Shown here: piece after piece, positions 1 to 10,205 of the stretch
Position numbering within the stretch: the stretch's first letter is position 1
How the letters are laid out: the number at the start of each line of letters is the position of its first letter
Origin: an uncultured Eubacteriales bacterium
Lineage (GTDB): Bacteria; Bacillota; Clostridia; Oscillospirales; Oscillospiraceae
DNA length: 46,461 bases
NCBI GenBank assembly: GCA_900317855.1
Contig: ONIG01000015.1
Coordinates: forward strand, 1 to 46,461
Direction: 5' to 3'
The notes under the pieces: generated by a model
Database searches by the model: none
Seen by the model: the letters and a program-made list of their open reading frames with translations, nothing else
What the model was told of the DNA's origin: nothing
Translations under genes and position numbers: made by a program

Positions 1-148
1 TTCACGGAAACGCATCGTCACGAGGCACTAAGGGATAGACACAAATGAAGGGCGCAACTTCTTTTGCCCTTCTATAACTTTCGCCTCTTGCATACTATGA
101 AAATCAGTCGGTTCAAAACAAGTCAATCTATCCTTGATTCTAGGGCAC

Positions 149-176
149 GAAAAAAGCCCTGATTTATGTCAGGGCT
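149..176 (-). terminator. Intrinsic terminator after yneF
   Basis: Read on the minus strand, an 8-bp stem (AGCCCTGA pairing with TCAGGGCT, 155-162 with 169-176) and a 6-base loop are followed by a run of T (A-run at 149-154 on the plus strand). It lies about 20 bases past the yneF stop. Bases 1-148 hold no gene I can support, only a GAAGGGC/GCCCTTC inverted repeat around 45-76 without a T-run. Confidence 0.75.
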
Positions 177-196
177 GATTTGCCTTTCGATACGAC

Positions 197-418
197 TTAT
201 TGGTTCTTCGTCATCGAGTTCATGACGGCGCGGACTTGAGCTTCTGATGGCTTCCGACCCATTTGGGCAAACATCGCGCGAATCATTTTCTCGTTGATTG
301 GAGGGTTCTTCTTCAACTGGTACTTAATTAAGGCCCGAGCGCCAAAGAATCCACCAACTAAGCCAACGATTAAAGCAAGGATAATGTAGAGAACAAACTG
401 CCAAACTTCGAGGGACAT
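197..418 (-). CDS. yneF: YneF family (UPF0154) small membrane protein
   Basis: This 73-residue protein has one N-terminal membrane segment (about residues 6-28, rich in L/V/I/G, ending GGFFGARA) and a short basic cytoplasmic tail. The tail carries the family's characteristic NPPINE and QMGRKPSE motifs, and the length is usual for the family. The function is unknown. The ATG start has only a weak purine-rich site upstream (AAGAGAG). The family is typical of Bacilli and related lineages rather than GC-rich Clostridia. Its codons are visibly AT-richer than those of every gene from metN onward, so this end may be transferred DNA or an assembly join. Confidence 0.85.
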   Translation of the reverse strand: MSLEVWQFVLYIILALIVGLVGGFFGARALIKYQLKKNPPINEKMIRAMFAQMGRKPSEAQVRAVMNSMTKNQ

Positions 419-488
419 GGCTTATGCTCTCTTGTCGTATTTGCCAGTTTTATCTCCCTCATTTGCATCGATTGTTGCAAAAATACCA

Positions 489-516
489 TTGACACTCCCC
501 CCTCTCTGGTGATAAT
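489..516 (+). promoter_or_regulatory. Sigma-A type promoter of the met leader
   Basis: A perfect TTGACA (489-494) is followed after 16 bases by GATAAT (511-516), with a TG just upstream. The expected start is near 523, about 50 bases before the leader ORF. A small hairpin (AGCG/CGCT, 530-544) falls in the 5' leader. Confidence 0.7.
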
Positions 517-573
517 ATTAGTACATTAAAGCGATAGCAACGCTGTGACTACGGAGGAAAGGAGAAAGCTGCA

Positions 574-684
574 ATGAAAAAGAACTGCTTTATGATGATG
601 GCTATGATGATGTACATGCCCGGCTGCATGTGCATGTCTCGTCGTGCTCAGAAATATGACTCGTCTTGTGTTCGCTTCCAATAA
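574..684 (+). CDS. Methionine-rich leader peptide of the met operon
   Basis: This 36-codon ORF starts at ATG 574 and stops at TAA 682-684. Its upstream site, ACGGAGGAAAGGAG (551-564), is a strong Shine-Dalgarno. Ten of the 36 residues are Met: positions 1, 7, 8, 9, 11, 12, 13, 15, 19 and 21. Four are Cys: positions 5, 18, 20 and 32. The Met codons sit in the first 60% of the ORF. A perfect 16-bp terminator hairpin begins 29 bases after the stop, and metN follows. This is the layout of an attenuation leader such as trpL or hisL, but tuned to methionine. The peptide itself may have no function. A metal-binding Met/Cys microprotein is an alternative, less likely given the terminator. Confidence 0.72.
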   Translation: MKKNCFMMMAMMMYMPGCMCMSRRAQKYDSSCVRFQ

Positions 685-755
685 CGGCTGATCCAAATTC
701 CAAGCCGTATCCGCAGAGGCCGGAAGACAACGAGTCTTCCGGCCTCTGCTTTTTT
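658..755 (+). promoter_or_regulatory. Putative methionine attenuator (antiterminator/terminator switch)
   Basis: The end of the leader ORF, 658-679, can pair with 722-736 in three blocks: GACTCG with CGAGTC, TTGT with ACAA, and CTTCC with GGAAG. The leader strand bulges between blocks, while the 722-736 strand is continuous. Bases 722-728 belong to the 5' arm of the terminator, so the two structures exclude each other. A ribosome stalled on the Met codons (592-636) would leave 658-679 free. A ribosome at the stop codon would cover it and let the terminator form. A small hairpin, ACGGCT/AGCCGT (684-689 with 703-708), lies between. Pairing was found by eye and energies were not calculated. Confidence 0.55.
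713..755 (+). terminator. Strong intrinsic terminator in the met leader
   Basis: A perfect 16-bp stem (713-728 with 734-749) has a 5-base loop, AACGA, and is followed by six T (750-755). It stands between the leader ORF and metN, so metNIQ expression requires read-through. No SAM-I riboswitch or T-box motifs were seen upstream of it. Confidence 0.9.
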
Positions 756-791
756 GTTCCGAAAAATTTATTCTGCGAGGGAGAATCCACC

Positions 792-1796
792 ATGATCGAA
801 ATCGAACATCTCAACAAGACCTACCCCTCCCCGGGCGGCGACATCCACGCACTGCGGGACGTTGACCTCCGCATCGAGGACGGCGAGATCTTCGGCATCA
901 TCGGCCTGAGCGGCGCCGGCAAGAGCACGCTCGTGCGCTGTATCAACCTCCTCGAGCGGCCGACCTCCGGAACGGTGCGCATCGACGGGCGCGACATGAT
1001 GCAGCTCAGCCGCCGCGACCTGCTCAAGGCCCGGCAGGACATCGGCATGATCTTCCAGAGCTTCAACCTGCTCGAGCAGCGCACGGTGCTGCGCAACATC
1101 TGCTTCCCGCTCGAGATCGCGGGCGTCAAGCGCGACGAGGCACAGGCCCGCGCCGCCGAGCTGCTCGAACTCGTCGGATTGTCCGACCGCGCGAAAGCGT
1201 ATCCCTCGCAGCTTTCCGGCGGCCAGAAGCAGCGCGTGGCCATCGCCCGCGCCCTCGCCACGCGGCCGAAATACCTCCTGTGCGATGAGGCCACCAGCGC
1301 CCTCGACCCGAACACCACGCAGTCGATTCTACGCCTGCTTAAGGAGATCAACCAGACGCTCGGCGTGACGATCGTCGTCATCACGCACGAGATGCGCGTC
1401 ATCGAACAGATCTGCCAGCGCGTGGCTGTTATCGACCAGAGCCGCATCGCCGAGATCGGCAACGTCAGCGATGTGTTCACACACCCGAAGTCCGACATCG
1501 CCAAGGCGCTCATCCTTCCGAAGAGCCCGGCCGAAAATCTCCCGCCGTGCACGGGCAAGCGTCTGCGCCTCGTCTTCGACGGCAGCTGCTCCAACGAGCC
1601 GGTCATCTCGCGCATCACGCTCGAGTGTCACGTGCCGGTGAACATTCTCTTCGCCGACACCCGCATTGTCGAGGGCAGCATCTACGGCCACATGGTCATC
1701 GACCTGCCCGACGATCCGCAGCAGTTCCACGATGTGCTGCGCTGGCTCGATCATAACCACATCTCTTATCTACAGGAGGATGGAAGTCATGTCTGA
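792..1796 (+). CDS. metN: Methionine ABC transporter ATP-binding protein MetN
   Basis: This is the ATPase subunit of the methionine importer MetNIQ at the inner face of the membrane. The 334 residues show a Walker A GLSGAGKS (about 38-45), the signature LSGGQKQR (about 138-145) and a Walker [15 protein letters not shown]-terminal NIL/ACT-like domain (about 260-334) is present. In MetN of other bacteria this domain binds methionine and inhibits transport when the cell is replete. ATG 792 was chosen because GAGGGAG lies about 8 bases upstream. An in-frame upstream extension would run through the terminator hairpin. The gene overlaps metI by 8 bases. Control is predicted from the Met-rich leader. 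Confidence 0.95.
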   Translation: MIEIEHLNKTYPSPGGDIHALRDVDLRIEDGEIFGIIGLSGAGKSTLVRCINLLERPTSGTVRIDGRDMMQLSRRDLLKARQDIGMIFQSFNLLEQRTVLRNICFPLEIAGVKRDEAQARAAELLELVGLSDRAKAYPSQLSGGQKQRVAIARALATRPKYLLCDEATSALDPNTTQSILRLLKEINQTLGVTIVVITHEMRVIEQICQRVAVIDQSRIAEIGNVSDVFTHPKSDIAKALILPKSPAENLPPCTGKRLRLVFDGSCSNEPVISRITLECHVPVNILFADTRIVEGSIYGHMVIDLPDDPQQFHDVLRWLDHNHISYLQEDGSHV

Positions 1797-2466
1797 TCTG
1801 CTCATCAAGCTCTGGCAAAACGGCATCTTGCAGCTCGGTATCTGGGAGACCATTTACATGACGCTCATCTCCACGTTCTTTGCCTATCTCATCGGCCTGC
1901 CGGTCGGCCTCATCCTGCGCATGACCGACCGCGACGGCATCCACCCCATCGGCTGGCTCAACCGCACGCTCGGCATCATCGTCAACGCCCTGCGCAGCAT
2001 CCCGTTCATCATCCTCATGGTCGCCATGCTGCCGGTGGCTAAGTTCGTCGTCGGCACCAGCCTCGGCAACCGCGCCGTGATCGTGACGCTCGTCATCGCC
2101 GCCGCCCCGTATGTGGCGCGCATGGTCGAGTCCGCCGCCAAGGAAGTGGACGCCGGCGTCATCGAGGCCGCGCAGTCCATGGGCGCGTCCACGTTCCGCA
2201 TCATCTGGAAGGTCATCATCCCGGAGGCCAAGCCCGCGCTCATCACCGGTGCCGTCATCTCCACCGTGACCATCCTCGGCTACTCCGCCATGGCCGGCAC
2301 GATCGGCGGCGGCGGTCTCGGCCAGATCGCCATCACCTACGGCTACCAGAAGTACGACGATCAGATCGTCTGGCTGTGCGTGGTGCTGACGATCATCATC
2401 GTGCAGATCCTGCAGGAATTCGGCATGTACATCGCCCGCCGCACCGACCGGCGCGCCCGCACCTGA
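1789..2466 (+). CDS. metI: Methionine ABC transporter permease MetI
   Basis: This 225-residue integral membrane protein has about five hydrophobic segments and the binding-protein-dependent permease signature (EAAQSMGASTFRIIWKVIIP, about residues 123-142), which docks onto MetN. The length fits MetI. The start at 1789 has AGGAGG (1774-1779) about 9 bases upstream and overlaps the end of metN, which implies translational coupling. Confidence 0.95.
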   Translation: MSDLLIKLWQNGILQLGIWETIYMTLISTFFAYLIGLPVGLILRMTDRDGIHPIGWLNRTLGIIVNALRSIPFIILMVAMLPVAKFVVGTSLGNRAVIVTLVIAAAPYVARMVESAAKEVDAGVIEAAQSMGASTFRIIWKVIIPEAKPALITGAVISTVTILGYSAMAGTIGGGGLGQIAITYGYQKYDDQIVWLCVVLTIIIVQILQEFGMYIARRTDRRART

Positions 2467-2481
2467 CAGGAGGCACCGCTC

Positions 2482-2598
2482 ATGCATCTACATTATCCCG
2501 CGCTGCTGCGCGTGAACATCCGCCGCGGACGAATGTGCCGCTGCCAAACCGCACATCCTAACATCCGTAACCACACAAATTCTAAAATCAAAATATAA
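2482..2598 (+). CDS. Small Arg/Cys-containing ORF between metI and metQ
   Basis: This 38-codon ORF (ATG 2482, TAA 2596-2598) has an excellent Shine-Dalgarno, AGGAGG, 8 bases upstream. It encodes a basic peptide with the core LLRVNIRRGRMCRCQTAH. It is neither hydrophobic nor Met-rich. Its stop codon is part of the metQ Shine-Dalgarno (TAAAGGAG), so translating it should affect metQ initiation. I do not recognise the product with certainty. Short Arg/Cys leader peptides occur ahead of sulfur-related genes in other phyla, so a cis-acting leader or coupling peptide is plausible. It could also be chance coding in an intergenic region. Confidence 0.45.
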   Translation: MHLHYPALLRVNIRRGRMCRCQTAHPNIRNHTNSKIKI

Positions 2599-2611
2599 AG
2601 GAGAAACGACC

Positions 2612-3463
2612 ATGAAAAAGATCACGTCCCTCATCCTCGCCCTCGTGCTGACGTTCTCGCTCATCGCACTGAGCGCCTGCGGCAGCAAGACCACCGACGA
2701 CAAGAACACCCCCTCTGCCGATGACAAAGTCATCACCGTCGGCGCCAGCGCCACCCCGCACGCCGAGATCCTCGAGCAGGTCAAGCAGGCCCTCGCCGAC
2801 GAAGGCTACGAGCTCAAGATCGTCACCTATGATGACTACGTCCTGCCGAACCAGGCTCTGGCCGACGGCACGCTCGACGCAAACTACTTCCAGCACAAGC
2901 CCTACCTCGACAGCTTCAACGCCAAAAACGGCACCAACCTCGTCTCCGTCGGCACCATCCACTATGAGCCGTTCGGCATCTACGGCAACGGCGTCACCGA
3001 CCTGAAGGATCTCGCCAAGGGCGCGACCATCATCATCCCGGCCGACGACAGCAACGAGACCCGCGCCCTGTTCCTGCTCCAGCAGGAGGGCCTGATCAAG
3101 CTCCCCGATGACGCGGACGCCGCCAAGGGCGTGAGCACGCTCGACATCGTTGACGACGGCGGCTACAACATCGTCACCGTGCAGGCCGACACCGTCCCGG
3201 CCCAGCTCAAGAACGCCGCTGCCGGCACCATCGCCGTCATCAACGGCAACTACGCCCTGGCCGCCGGCCTGAAGATCAGCGACGCGCTCGCCACCGAGGA
3301 CGCCAACGGCACCGCCGCCCAGACCTACGCCAACATCATCGCCGTGCGCGCCGGCGACGAGAACAGCCCGAAGACCCAGGCTCTGCTCAAGGCCCTCAAG
3401 ACCGACGCCGTGAAGCAGTACATCGCCGACACCTACAACGGCGCTGTGGTCGCAAGCTTCTAA
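2612..3463 (+). CDS. metQ: Methionine-binding lipoprotein MetQ
   Basis: This is the substrate-binding subunit of MetNIQ, tethered outside the membrane. The 283 residues begin with a lipoprotein signal ending in the lipobox LSAC (Cys23). They continue with an NlpA/MetQ-type fold (VGASATPHAEIL, DANYFQHKPYLDSF, HYEPFGIYG) that binds L-methionine and often D-methionine or Met dipeptides. AAGGAG stands 8-9 bases before the ATG. It is the last gene of the operon and is followed by a terminator. Confidence 0.95.
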   Translation: MKKITSLILALVLTFSLIALSACGSKTTDDKNTPSADDKVITVGASATPHAEILEQVKQALADEGYELKIVTYDDYVLPNQALADGTLDANYFQHKPYLDSFNAKNGTNLVSVGTIHYEPFGIYGNGVTDLKDLAKGATIIIPADDSNETRALFLLQQEGLIKLPDDADAAKGVSTLDIVDDGGYNIVTVQADTVPAQLKNAAAGTIAVINGNYALAAGLKISDALATEDANGTAAQTYANIIAVRAGDENSPKTQALLKALKTDAVKQYIADTYNGAVVASF

Positions 3464-3492
3464 GCATCCCCCCTCTCTTGAAAAACGCACGA

Positions 3493-3520
3493 ATCCCCCG
3501 GCTGCTGCCGGGGGATTTTT
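3493..3520 (+). terminator. Terminator of the metNIQ operon
   Basis: A 10-bp stem (ATCCCCCGGC with GCCGGGGGAT, 3493-3502 with 3507-3516), loop TGCT, is followed by five T. It separates metQ from the convergent ABC operon whose last gene ends at 3528. Confidence 0.9.
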
Positions 3521-3527
3521 GCGCCTG

Positions 3528-4511
3528 TCAGGAGGCGTTATGGGCATAGCTGTTGTCGACGAGGCGGTCAAAGTCCACCCAGTCGGCGTGATCGAGCACG
3601 CCGGCCGTCTCCATGACGGTCTCAAGCCGCTCAAGGGACGGCTGCGTCATGACCGGCGTGGCGTTCCATGCGTCGATGTCCTTGTAGCGCTGCACGACCT
3701 GCGTGAGCACGGGCACGCTCGTGTCCGGGAACTGCGGGGCGATGATCTCGGCGGTCTCCGCCGCGTCGTGCTCCGCGATCCATTTCTGCGCGCGGGCGAT
3801 GGCGTTGGTGAAGCGCTGCACGATGTCCGCGTGGTCGTTTATGTACGCCTGCGAGGCGAAATAGGCCGTGTACGGAATCTCGCCGCTCTCCTGGCCGATG
3901 GACGCGAGGATGTACCCCTTGCCCGCCTGCGCGACCTCGGTGGCCGTCGGCTCAAAGAGCGTGACAAAGTCGCCGTTGCCGCCGGTGAAGGCGCCGGCCA
4001 TCATGTTGAACTGCACGGTCGTGTCCACGGTGGCATCCGTGCCGGGCACGACGCCGTTTTGCCGCATGACATATTCGAGCGTCATCTCCGGCACGCCGCC
4101 CGCGCGGCCGCCGATGACGGTCCTGCCGCGCAGCAGCTCCCAGCTGAAGGGCACATCCTCACGCCCGACGAGGAACGACCCGTCGCGCTTCGTGAGCTGG
4201 CCGAACACGACCGGATAATCGTCCTTGCCCTGATTGTAGACATAGATGCACGCCTCCGGCCCGGCGAGACCGATGTCCGCCTGCCCGGTGAGCACCGCCG
4301 TCATGACCTTGTCGGCGCCGCCGCCGTTGGTCAGCTCGATATTGAGCCCCTCATCGGTGAAAAACCCCTGCTCCAGCGCCACGTACTGCGGCGCGTAGAA
4401 CACCGAATGCGTCACTTCGCTCAGGCGGACGGTGGCCGTCTCCTGCTTACCGCAGGCGCACAGGACCACCAGCATCAACGCCGCCAGAACCCCACAAAGA
4501 AACCGTTTCAT
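3528..4511 (-). CDS. ABC transporter substrate-binding lipoprotein (NMT1/SsuA-like)
   Basis: This 327-residue secreted lipoprotein has the lipobox LCAC (Cys20) and a two-lobed periplasmic-binding fold of the NMT1/ThiY/SsuA class (FYAPQYVALEQGFFTDEGL, ADIGLAGPEA, ASQAYINDH). Members of this class bind small organic ligands such as pyrimidine precursors of thiamine, riboflavin, taurine or other sulfonates. The sequence does not tell which, and no riboswitch or biosynthetic neighbour helps. The start overlaps the permease stop (ATGA). Confidence 0.85.
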   Translation of the reverse strand: MKRFLCGVLAALMLVVLCACGKQETATVRLSEVTHSVFYAPQYVALEQGFFTDEGLNIELTNGGGADKVMTAVLTGQADIGLAGPEACIYVYNQGKDDYPVVFGQLTKRDGSFLVGREDVPFSWELLRGRTVIGGRAGGVPEMTLEYVMRQNGVVPGTDATVDTTVQFNMMAGAFTGGNGDFVTLFEPTATEVAQAGKGYILASIGQESGEIPYTAYFASQAYINDHADIVQRFTNAIARAQKWIAEHDAAETAEIIAPQFPDTSVPVLTQVVQRYKDIDAWNATPVMTQPSLERLETVMETAGVLDHADWVDFDRLVDNSYAHNAS

Positions 4512-5329
4512 TGCGTCACTCCCAACCGATTTTTGAAAAATTTCTCCAGCCACAGCACCAGCTGATACATCACGACGGCCGCCACCGCGAGCACGAGGAC
4601 GGTCGCCATCACAAGGTCCATGTTGAACACCTGCGACCCGTAGACGATCAGATAGCCGAGGCCGGCTTTGGAGACCAGAAATTCGCCCATGATCACGCCG
4701 ACCCACGACAGGCCGACGTTCACGCGCAGCGTATTGAAGAGCGTGGCGTAGTTGGCCGGAATGACCAGCCGCCACAGGATCTGATGCCGGGTCGCGCCGA
4801 GCGTCTGCATCAGGCGGATCTTCTCCCGGTCCGTGGACAGGAAGCCGACATGCATATTCAGGATCGTGACAAAGATCGAGATCGCGATCGTCATGGCGAT
4901 GATCGACTCGGTGCCCGCGCCGATCCAGACGATGAACACCGGGCCGAGCGCCGTTTTCGGCAGCGCGTTGAGCACGACCAGATACGGGTCGAGCACGCGC
5001 GAGAGCAGTTCGCTCCACCACAGACCGATGGCGATGAGCGTGCCGAGCAGCGTCCCGAGCACGAAACCGACCACGACCTCGAGGCACGACGTGCCGATGT
5101 GCAGCCACAGCTCCCCGGAATTTTGCAGGCCCACGAGCGTGTGCACCACGCGCGACGGACTGCTGACGATGAAGGCGTCCACCCAGCCGAGCCGGGCCGA
5201 AAGCTCCCACAGGCCGAGAAACGCGGCCAGCAGCAGGATCTGCAGCGCCAGCACGAGCCGCTTACGGCGGCGCTGCGCGCGCAGATAGGCCGCGCGCTGC
5301 GGGGAGGGCGATCGTTCAGACATTGACAT
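4508..5329 (-). CDS. ABC transporter permease (SsuC/TauC/ThiX-like)
   Basis: This 273-residue permease has six predicted membrane segments and the cytoplasmic loop motif TLGATRHQILWRLVIPANYA that contacts the ATPase. It belongs to the NitT/TauT-type family. The start at 5329 was chosen because GGGAGG lies about 8 bases upstream; a second ATG at 5323 is less well placed. It overlaps the ATPase gene by 14 bases and the binding protein by 4, so the three are a tightly coupled operon. Confidence 0.88.
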   Translation of the reverse strand: MSMSERSPSPQRAAYLRAQRRRKRLVLALQILLLAAFLGLWELSARLGWVDAFIVSSPSRVVHTLVGLQNSGELWLHIGTSCLEVVVGFVLGTLLGTLIAIGLWWSELLSRVLDPYLVVLNALPKTALGPVFIVWIGAGTESIIAMTIAISIFVTILNMHVGFLSTDREKIRLMQTLGATRHQILWRLVIPANYATLFNTLRVNVGLSWVGVIMGEFLVSKAGLGYLIVYGSQVFNMDLVMATVLVLAVAAVVMYQLVLWLEKFFKNRLGVTQ

Positions 5330-6074
5330 CCAGCTCCTCCCATATTTGATTGAACAGCGTCTGAAACTCCGGCCGGCTGCGCCGCTCGAGCGGCGGCACG
5401 GTGCGCAGCGCGCCGAGGTCGTGGATGGCCTTGACAGTCGCGGGCCGGTGTGACAGGACGATGATGCGGTCTGAGAGGCTGATGGCCTCGGAAATATCGT
5501 GCGTGACGAGCAGGGCCGTCTTATGCTCGCGGCGGATGATCTGCGAAATATCGCCCGAGACGGCCAGCCGCGTCTGATAATCCAGCGCGGAAAACGGCTC
5601 GTCGAGCAGCAGCACATCCGGCGACGTGGCCAGCGTGCGGATGAGCGCACAGCGCTGGCGCATGCCGCCGGAGAGCTGGTTTGGCAGCTTGCGCGCAAAG
5701 CCGGAGAGCTGATACTGCTCGAGCAGATCGTGCACGCCCTCGCGGCGCGCGGGCGTGTTCTCGTGCCGGACCTCCAGCCCGAGCGTCACGTTGCCCCAGA
5801 TGGTGCGCCAGTCAAAGAGCTGGTCGCGCTGGGGCATGAGCCCCGCCTTGCCCGTCGGCGCGCGCACGGGCTCCCCGTCGACGAGCACCTCCCCGCCCGA
5901 CGGATGCTCGATGCCGGCGATGAGCGCCAGCAGCGTGGACTTTCCGCAGCCGGACGGCCCGACGATGCTCACGAACTCCCCGTCGGCCACGCCGAAGGTC
6001 ACATCCTGCAGCGCCGCCACTTCCCCGTCCGGCGCCTGATAGGTCATGGCGGCCCGGCGCAGCTCGATTTTCAT
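5316..6074 (-). CDS. ABC transporter ATP-binding protein (SsuB/TauB-like)
   Basis: This 252-residue ATPase has Walker A GPSGCGKS (about 39-46), the signature LSGGMRQR and Walker B VLLLDEPFSALD. It is the energy-coupling subunit of the importer encoded with the next two genes. ATG 6074 follows AGGGGGAG with 5 bases between. A longer reading upstream would overlap the EamA remnant on the other strand. No convincing promoter is visible before it, which fits a rearranged junction at about 6080-6090. Confidence 0.9.
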   Translation of the reverse strand: MKIELRRAAMTYQAPDGEVAALQDVTFGVADGEFVSIVGPSGCGKSTLLALIAGIEHPSGGEVLVDGEPVRAPTGKAGLMPQRDQLFDWRTIWGNVTLGLEVRHENTPARREGVHDLLEQYQLSGFARKLPNQLSGGMRQRCALIRTLATSPDVLLLDEPFSALDYQTRLAVSGDISQIIRREHKTALLVTHDISEAISLSDRIIVLSHRPATVKAIHDLGALRTVPPLERRSRPEFQTLFNQIWEELDVNV

Positions 6075-6091
6075 GGCGTCTCCCCCTTTGC

Positions 6092-6409
6092 TTGCGCCAA
6101 ATCGCTTTCTCCTCAGTGTATGCCTCCGGCGCGCAGGGGGTGAACACCGCGCCGGTGCTCGGCTGGAGCGCACTGTTTGCGCTTCTGCCGACCGTCATCG
6201 CCTATCTGCTGTACTATCGCGGCATACAAAAGATCCGCGACAGCAGCCGGGTGCCCGTGCAGGCCTCGGTCGAGTGCGTCGTCGCCGTGGGCATCGGCGT
6301 GCTGGCGCTGCACGAGACGCTCGGCACCGTCAAGCTTCTGGGCATCGCACGCGTGCTCGGCTCCGTGCTGCTGATGAATTCCGGAACACAAAAAACCGCC
6401 TGCTCATGA
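6092..6409 (+). pseudogene. 5'-truncated EamA/DMT-family transporter remnant
   Basis: The reading frame codes only for the C-terminal half of an EamA (drug/metabolite transporter) protein. It has three to four membrane segments, with PTVIAYLLYYRGIQKI and the family-typical end of repeat two (LALHETLGTVKLLGIA). Full-length members have about 280-300 residues and 10 segments; here about 105 codons remain and the only start is a TTG. The remnant begins within 20 bases of the divergent ABC operon start, so the 5' half and perhaps a promoter region were lost. A shared terminator follows it. Confidence 0.7.
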
Positions 6410-6422
6410 GCAGGCGGTTTTT
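6391..6422. terminator. Bidirectional terminator
   Basis: A 12-bp perfect stem (AAACCGCCTGCT with AGCAGGCGGTTT, 6393-6404 with 6409-6420) has loop CATG. A-run and T-run on either side serve the EamA remnant (plus) and the deacetylase gene (minus). Confidence 0.9.
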
Positions 6423-6436
6423 GATTGGGCGTTTGC

Positions 6437-7309
6437 TCACGCCGTCGCCTTCATCGCGCGCTGGAGCACGGACTGCAGCGACTGATTGTGCGACCGGCAG
6501 ATGCGCCCGAGCCGGTAGAGGCAGGCTGGATCGCGCGTGATGCGGTTCACGCCCCAGTCGCACGTCAGCGTCGCCTGAAAGCCCATGTCGCGCAGGACGG
6601 TGTCCGTCAGGTCGCCGTACTTGCCGTAGGGATAGGCAAAGGTGTCCGGCGTGCGGCCGGTGTGCTCCGTGAGCTCATCCTGCAGGCGCTGGAGGTCTGC
6701 GCGCAGCAGCTCCGCGTAGGCCGCGTCCGACTCGCCCCGGTTCTGCATGCAGCCGTGCCGCTCGGATGTGTAGGCGTGCAGATTATACGAATGGTTCTGC
6801 ACCTCGACGAGGCCGGTGTCGAGCATTTCGTTGAGCTGGTCCCACGTGACATGCGCATAGTCAATGCTCTTGCTCGGCCACTCGGTGAAATCATCTGTGT
6901 TGCGCCCCAGAAGCGAGAGAACGATCCGCGCCGAATACTGCTGCAGCAGCGGCAGGACATAGACGTAATTATTATAGTATCCGTCGTCAAAGCTGAGGAT
7001 GATGGGCTTTTCCGGCAGCGGCGTGCCGTCGCGCACATAGGCGATGAGGTCCGCCATGACGATCGTCGTGTAGCCATTGTCGGCCAGCCATTTCAGGTCC
7101 GCCTCGAACTCCCACGGCTGGATGGCGTCCTTGCCGGGTTTATCCGGCTTGACCTCATGATACATGATGATCGGCAGCAGCACGGGATCGGCCGCGGCGT
7201 CGGCCTCCCCGGCAGCATAGGCCGCGAACGGGCAGAACACGAACAGCACCGACAGCACGACGGCCATCACGCGCTGGGGAACCGGCAGCACCTGGCGCAC
7301 AGCACCCAT
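6437..7309 (-). CDS. Secreted polysaccharide deacetylase family protein
   Basis: This 290-residue protein has an N-terminal signal or membrane anchor (hydrophobic about residues 14-33, AYA at its end) and a carbohydrate-esterase-4 (NodB) domain. Motifs are SFDDGYYNN (catalytic Asp and metal Asp), NHSYNLH (metal His) and FAYPYGKYGD. Such enzymes remove acetyl groups from N-acetylglucosamine in peptidoglycan or other surface glycans. A substrate cannot be assigned. It lies alone, between the P-type ATPase gene and the terminator at 6391-6422. Confidence 0.85.
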   Translation of the reverse strand: MGAVRQVLPVPQRVMAVVLSVLFVFCPFAAYAAGEADAAADPVLLPIIMYHEVKPDKPGKDAIQPWEFEADLKWLADNGYTTIVMADLIAYVRDGTPLPEKPIILSFDDGYYNNYVYVLPLLQQYSARIVLSLLGRNTDDFTEWPSKSIDYAHVTWDQLNEMLDTGLVEVQNHSYNLHAYTSERHGCMQNRGESDAAYAELLRADLQRLQDELTEHTGRTPDTFAYPYGKYGDLTDTVLRDMGFQATLTCDWGVNRITRDPACLYRLGRICRSHNQSLQSVLQRAMKATA

Positions 7310-7355
7310 CTCCTCTCGTTGAAATCGGAGTTAGTGTGCGCCGACGCGGCAGAAA

Positions 7356-9998
<2,643 letters not shown>

Positions 9999-10043
9999 AG
10001 TTTCGTCCTCCTTCAGGTGTCAGATACAGTTTTCCCGGAAATG

Positions 10044-10166
10044 AAAAAAAGACTTATCTGCCTCTCGGCAGATAAGTCTCATCATTTCAGACCGGGCCAG
10101 ATCCTACGGATCGGTTGTTGGCTGGGCCGCGCGAAGATTCGCGCCAATTACTCCCTTATCGGTCTC
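10044..10166 (-). ncRNA. yybP-ykoY (Mn2+) riboswitch with terminator
   Basis: On the minus strand the leader contains GATAAGGGAGTA (10160-10149), a GC-rich paired region, and CTGA (10089-10086) before the segment CTTATC (10076-10071). P1 forms from GATAAG (10160-10155) with CTTATC (10076-10071). The same CTTATC lies in the 5' arm of a 12-bp terminator (10068-10079 with 10050-10061) followed by seven T. P1 and terminator are therefore exclusive. Ligand binding should stabilise P1 and switch the ATPase gene on, as known for this riboswitch class. The assignment rests on the conserved GGGAGTA and CTGA elements and the gene context. Confidence 0.82.
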
Positions 10167-10167
10167 C

Positions 10168-10196
10168 ATTGTATGCGATGGCGCGCGGGAAAACAA
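10168..10196 (-). promoter_or_regulatory. Promoter of the riboswitch-ATPase unit
   Basis: On the minus strand, TTGTTT (10196-10191) and TACAAT (10173-10168) are separated by 17 bases. Transcription should start near 10161, right at the P1 stem of the riboswitch. Confidence 0.6.
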
Positions 10197-10205
10197 GTGA
10201 AATCT

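Noticed and set aside
45..76. GAAGGGC/GCCCTTC inverted repeat as a terminator
   Set aside because: No T-run on either strand and no gene ending nearby in the window.
523..755. T-box or SAM riboswitch in the metN leader
   Set aside because: No T-box sequence (such as the TGG-containing antiterminator bulge) or SAM-I core was found. The leader is occupied mostly by the Met-rich ORF, which explains the terminator better.
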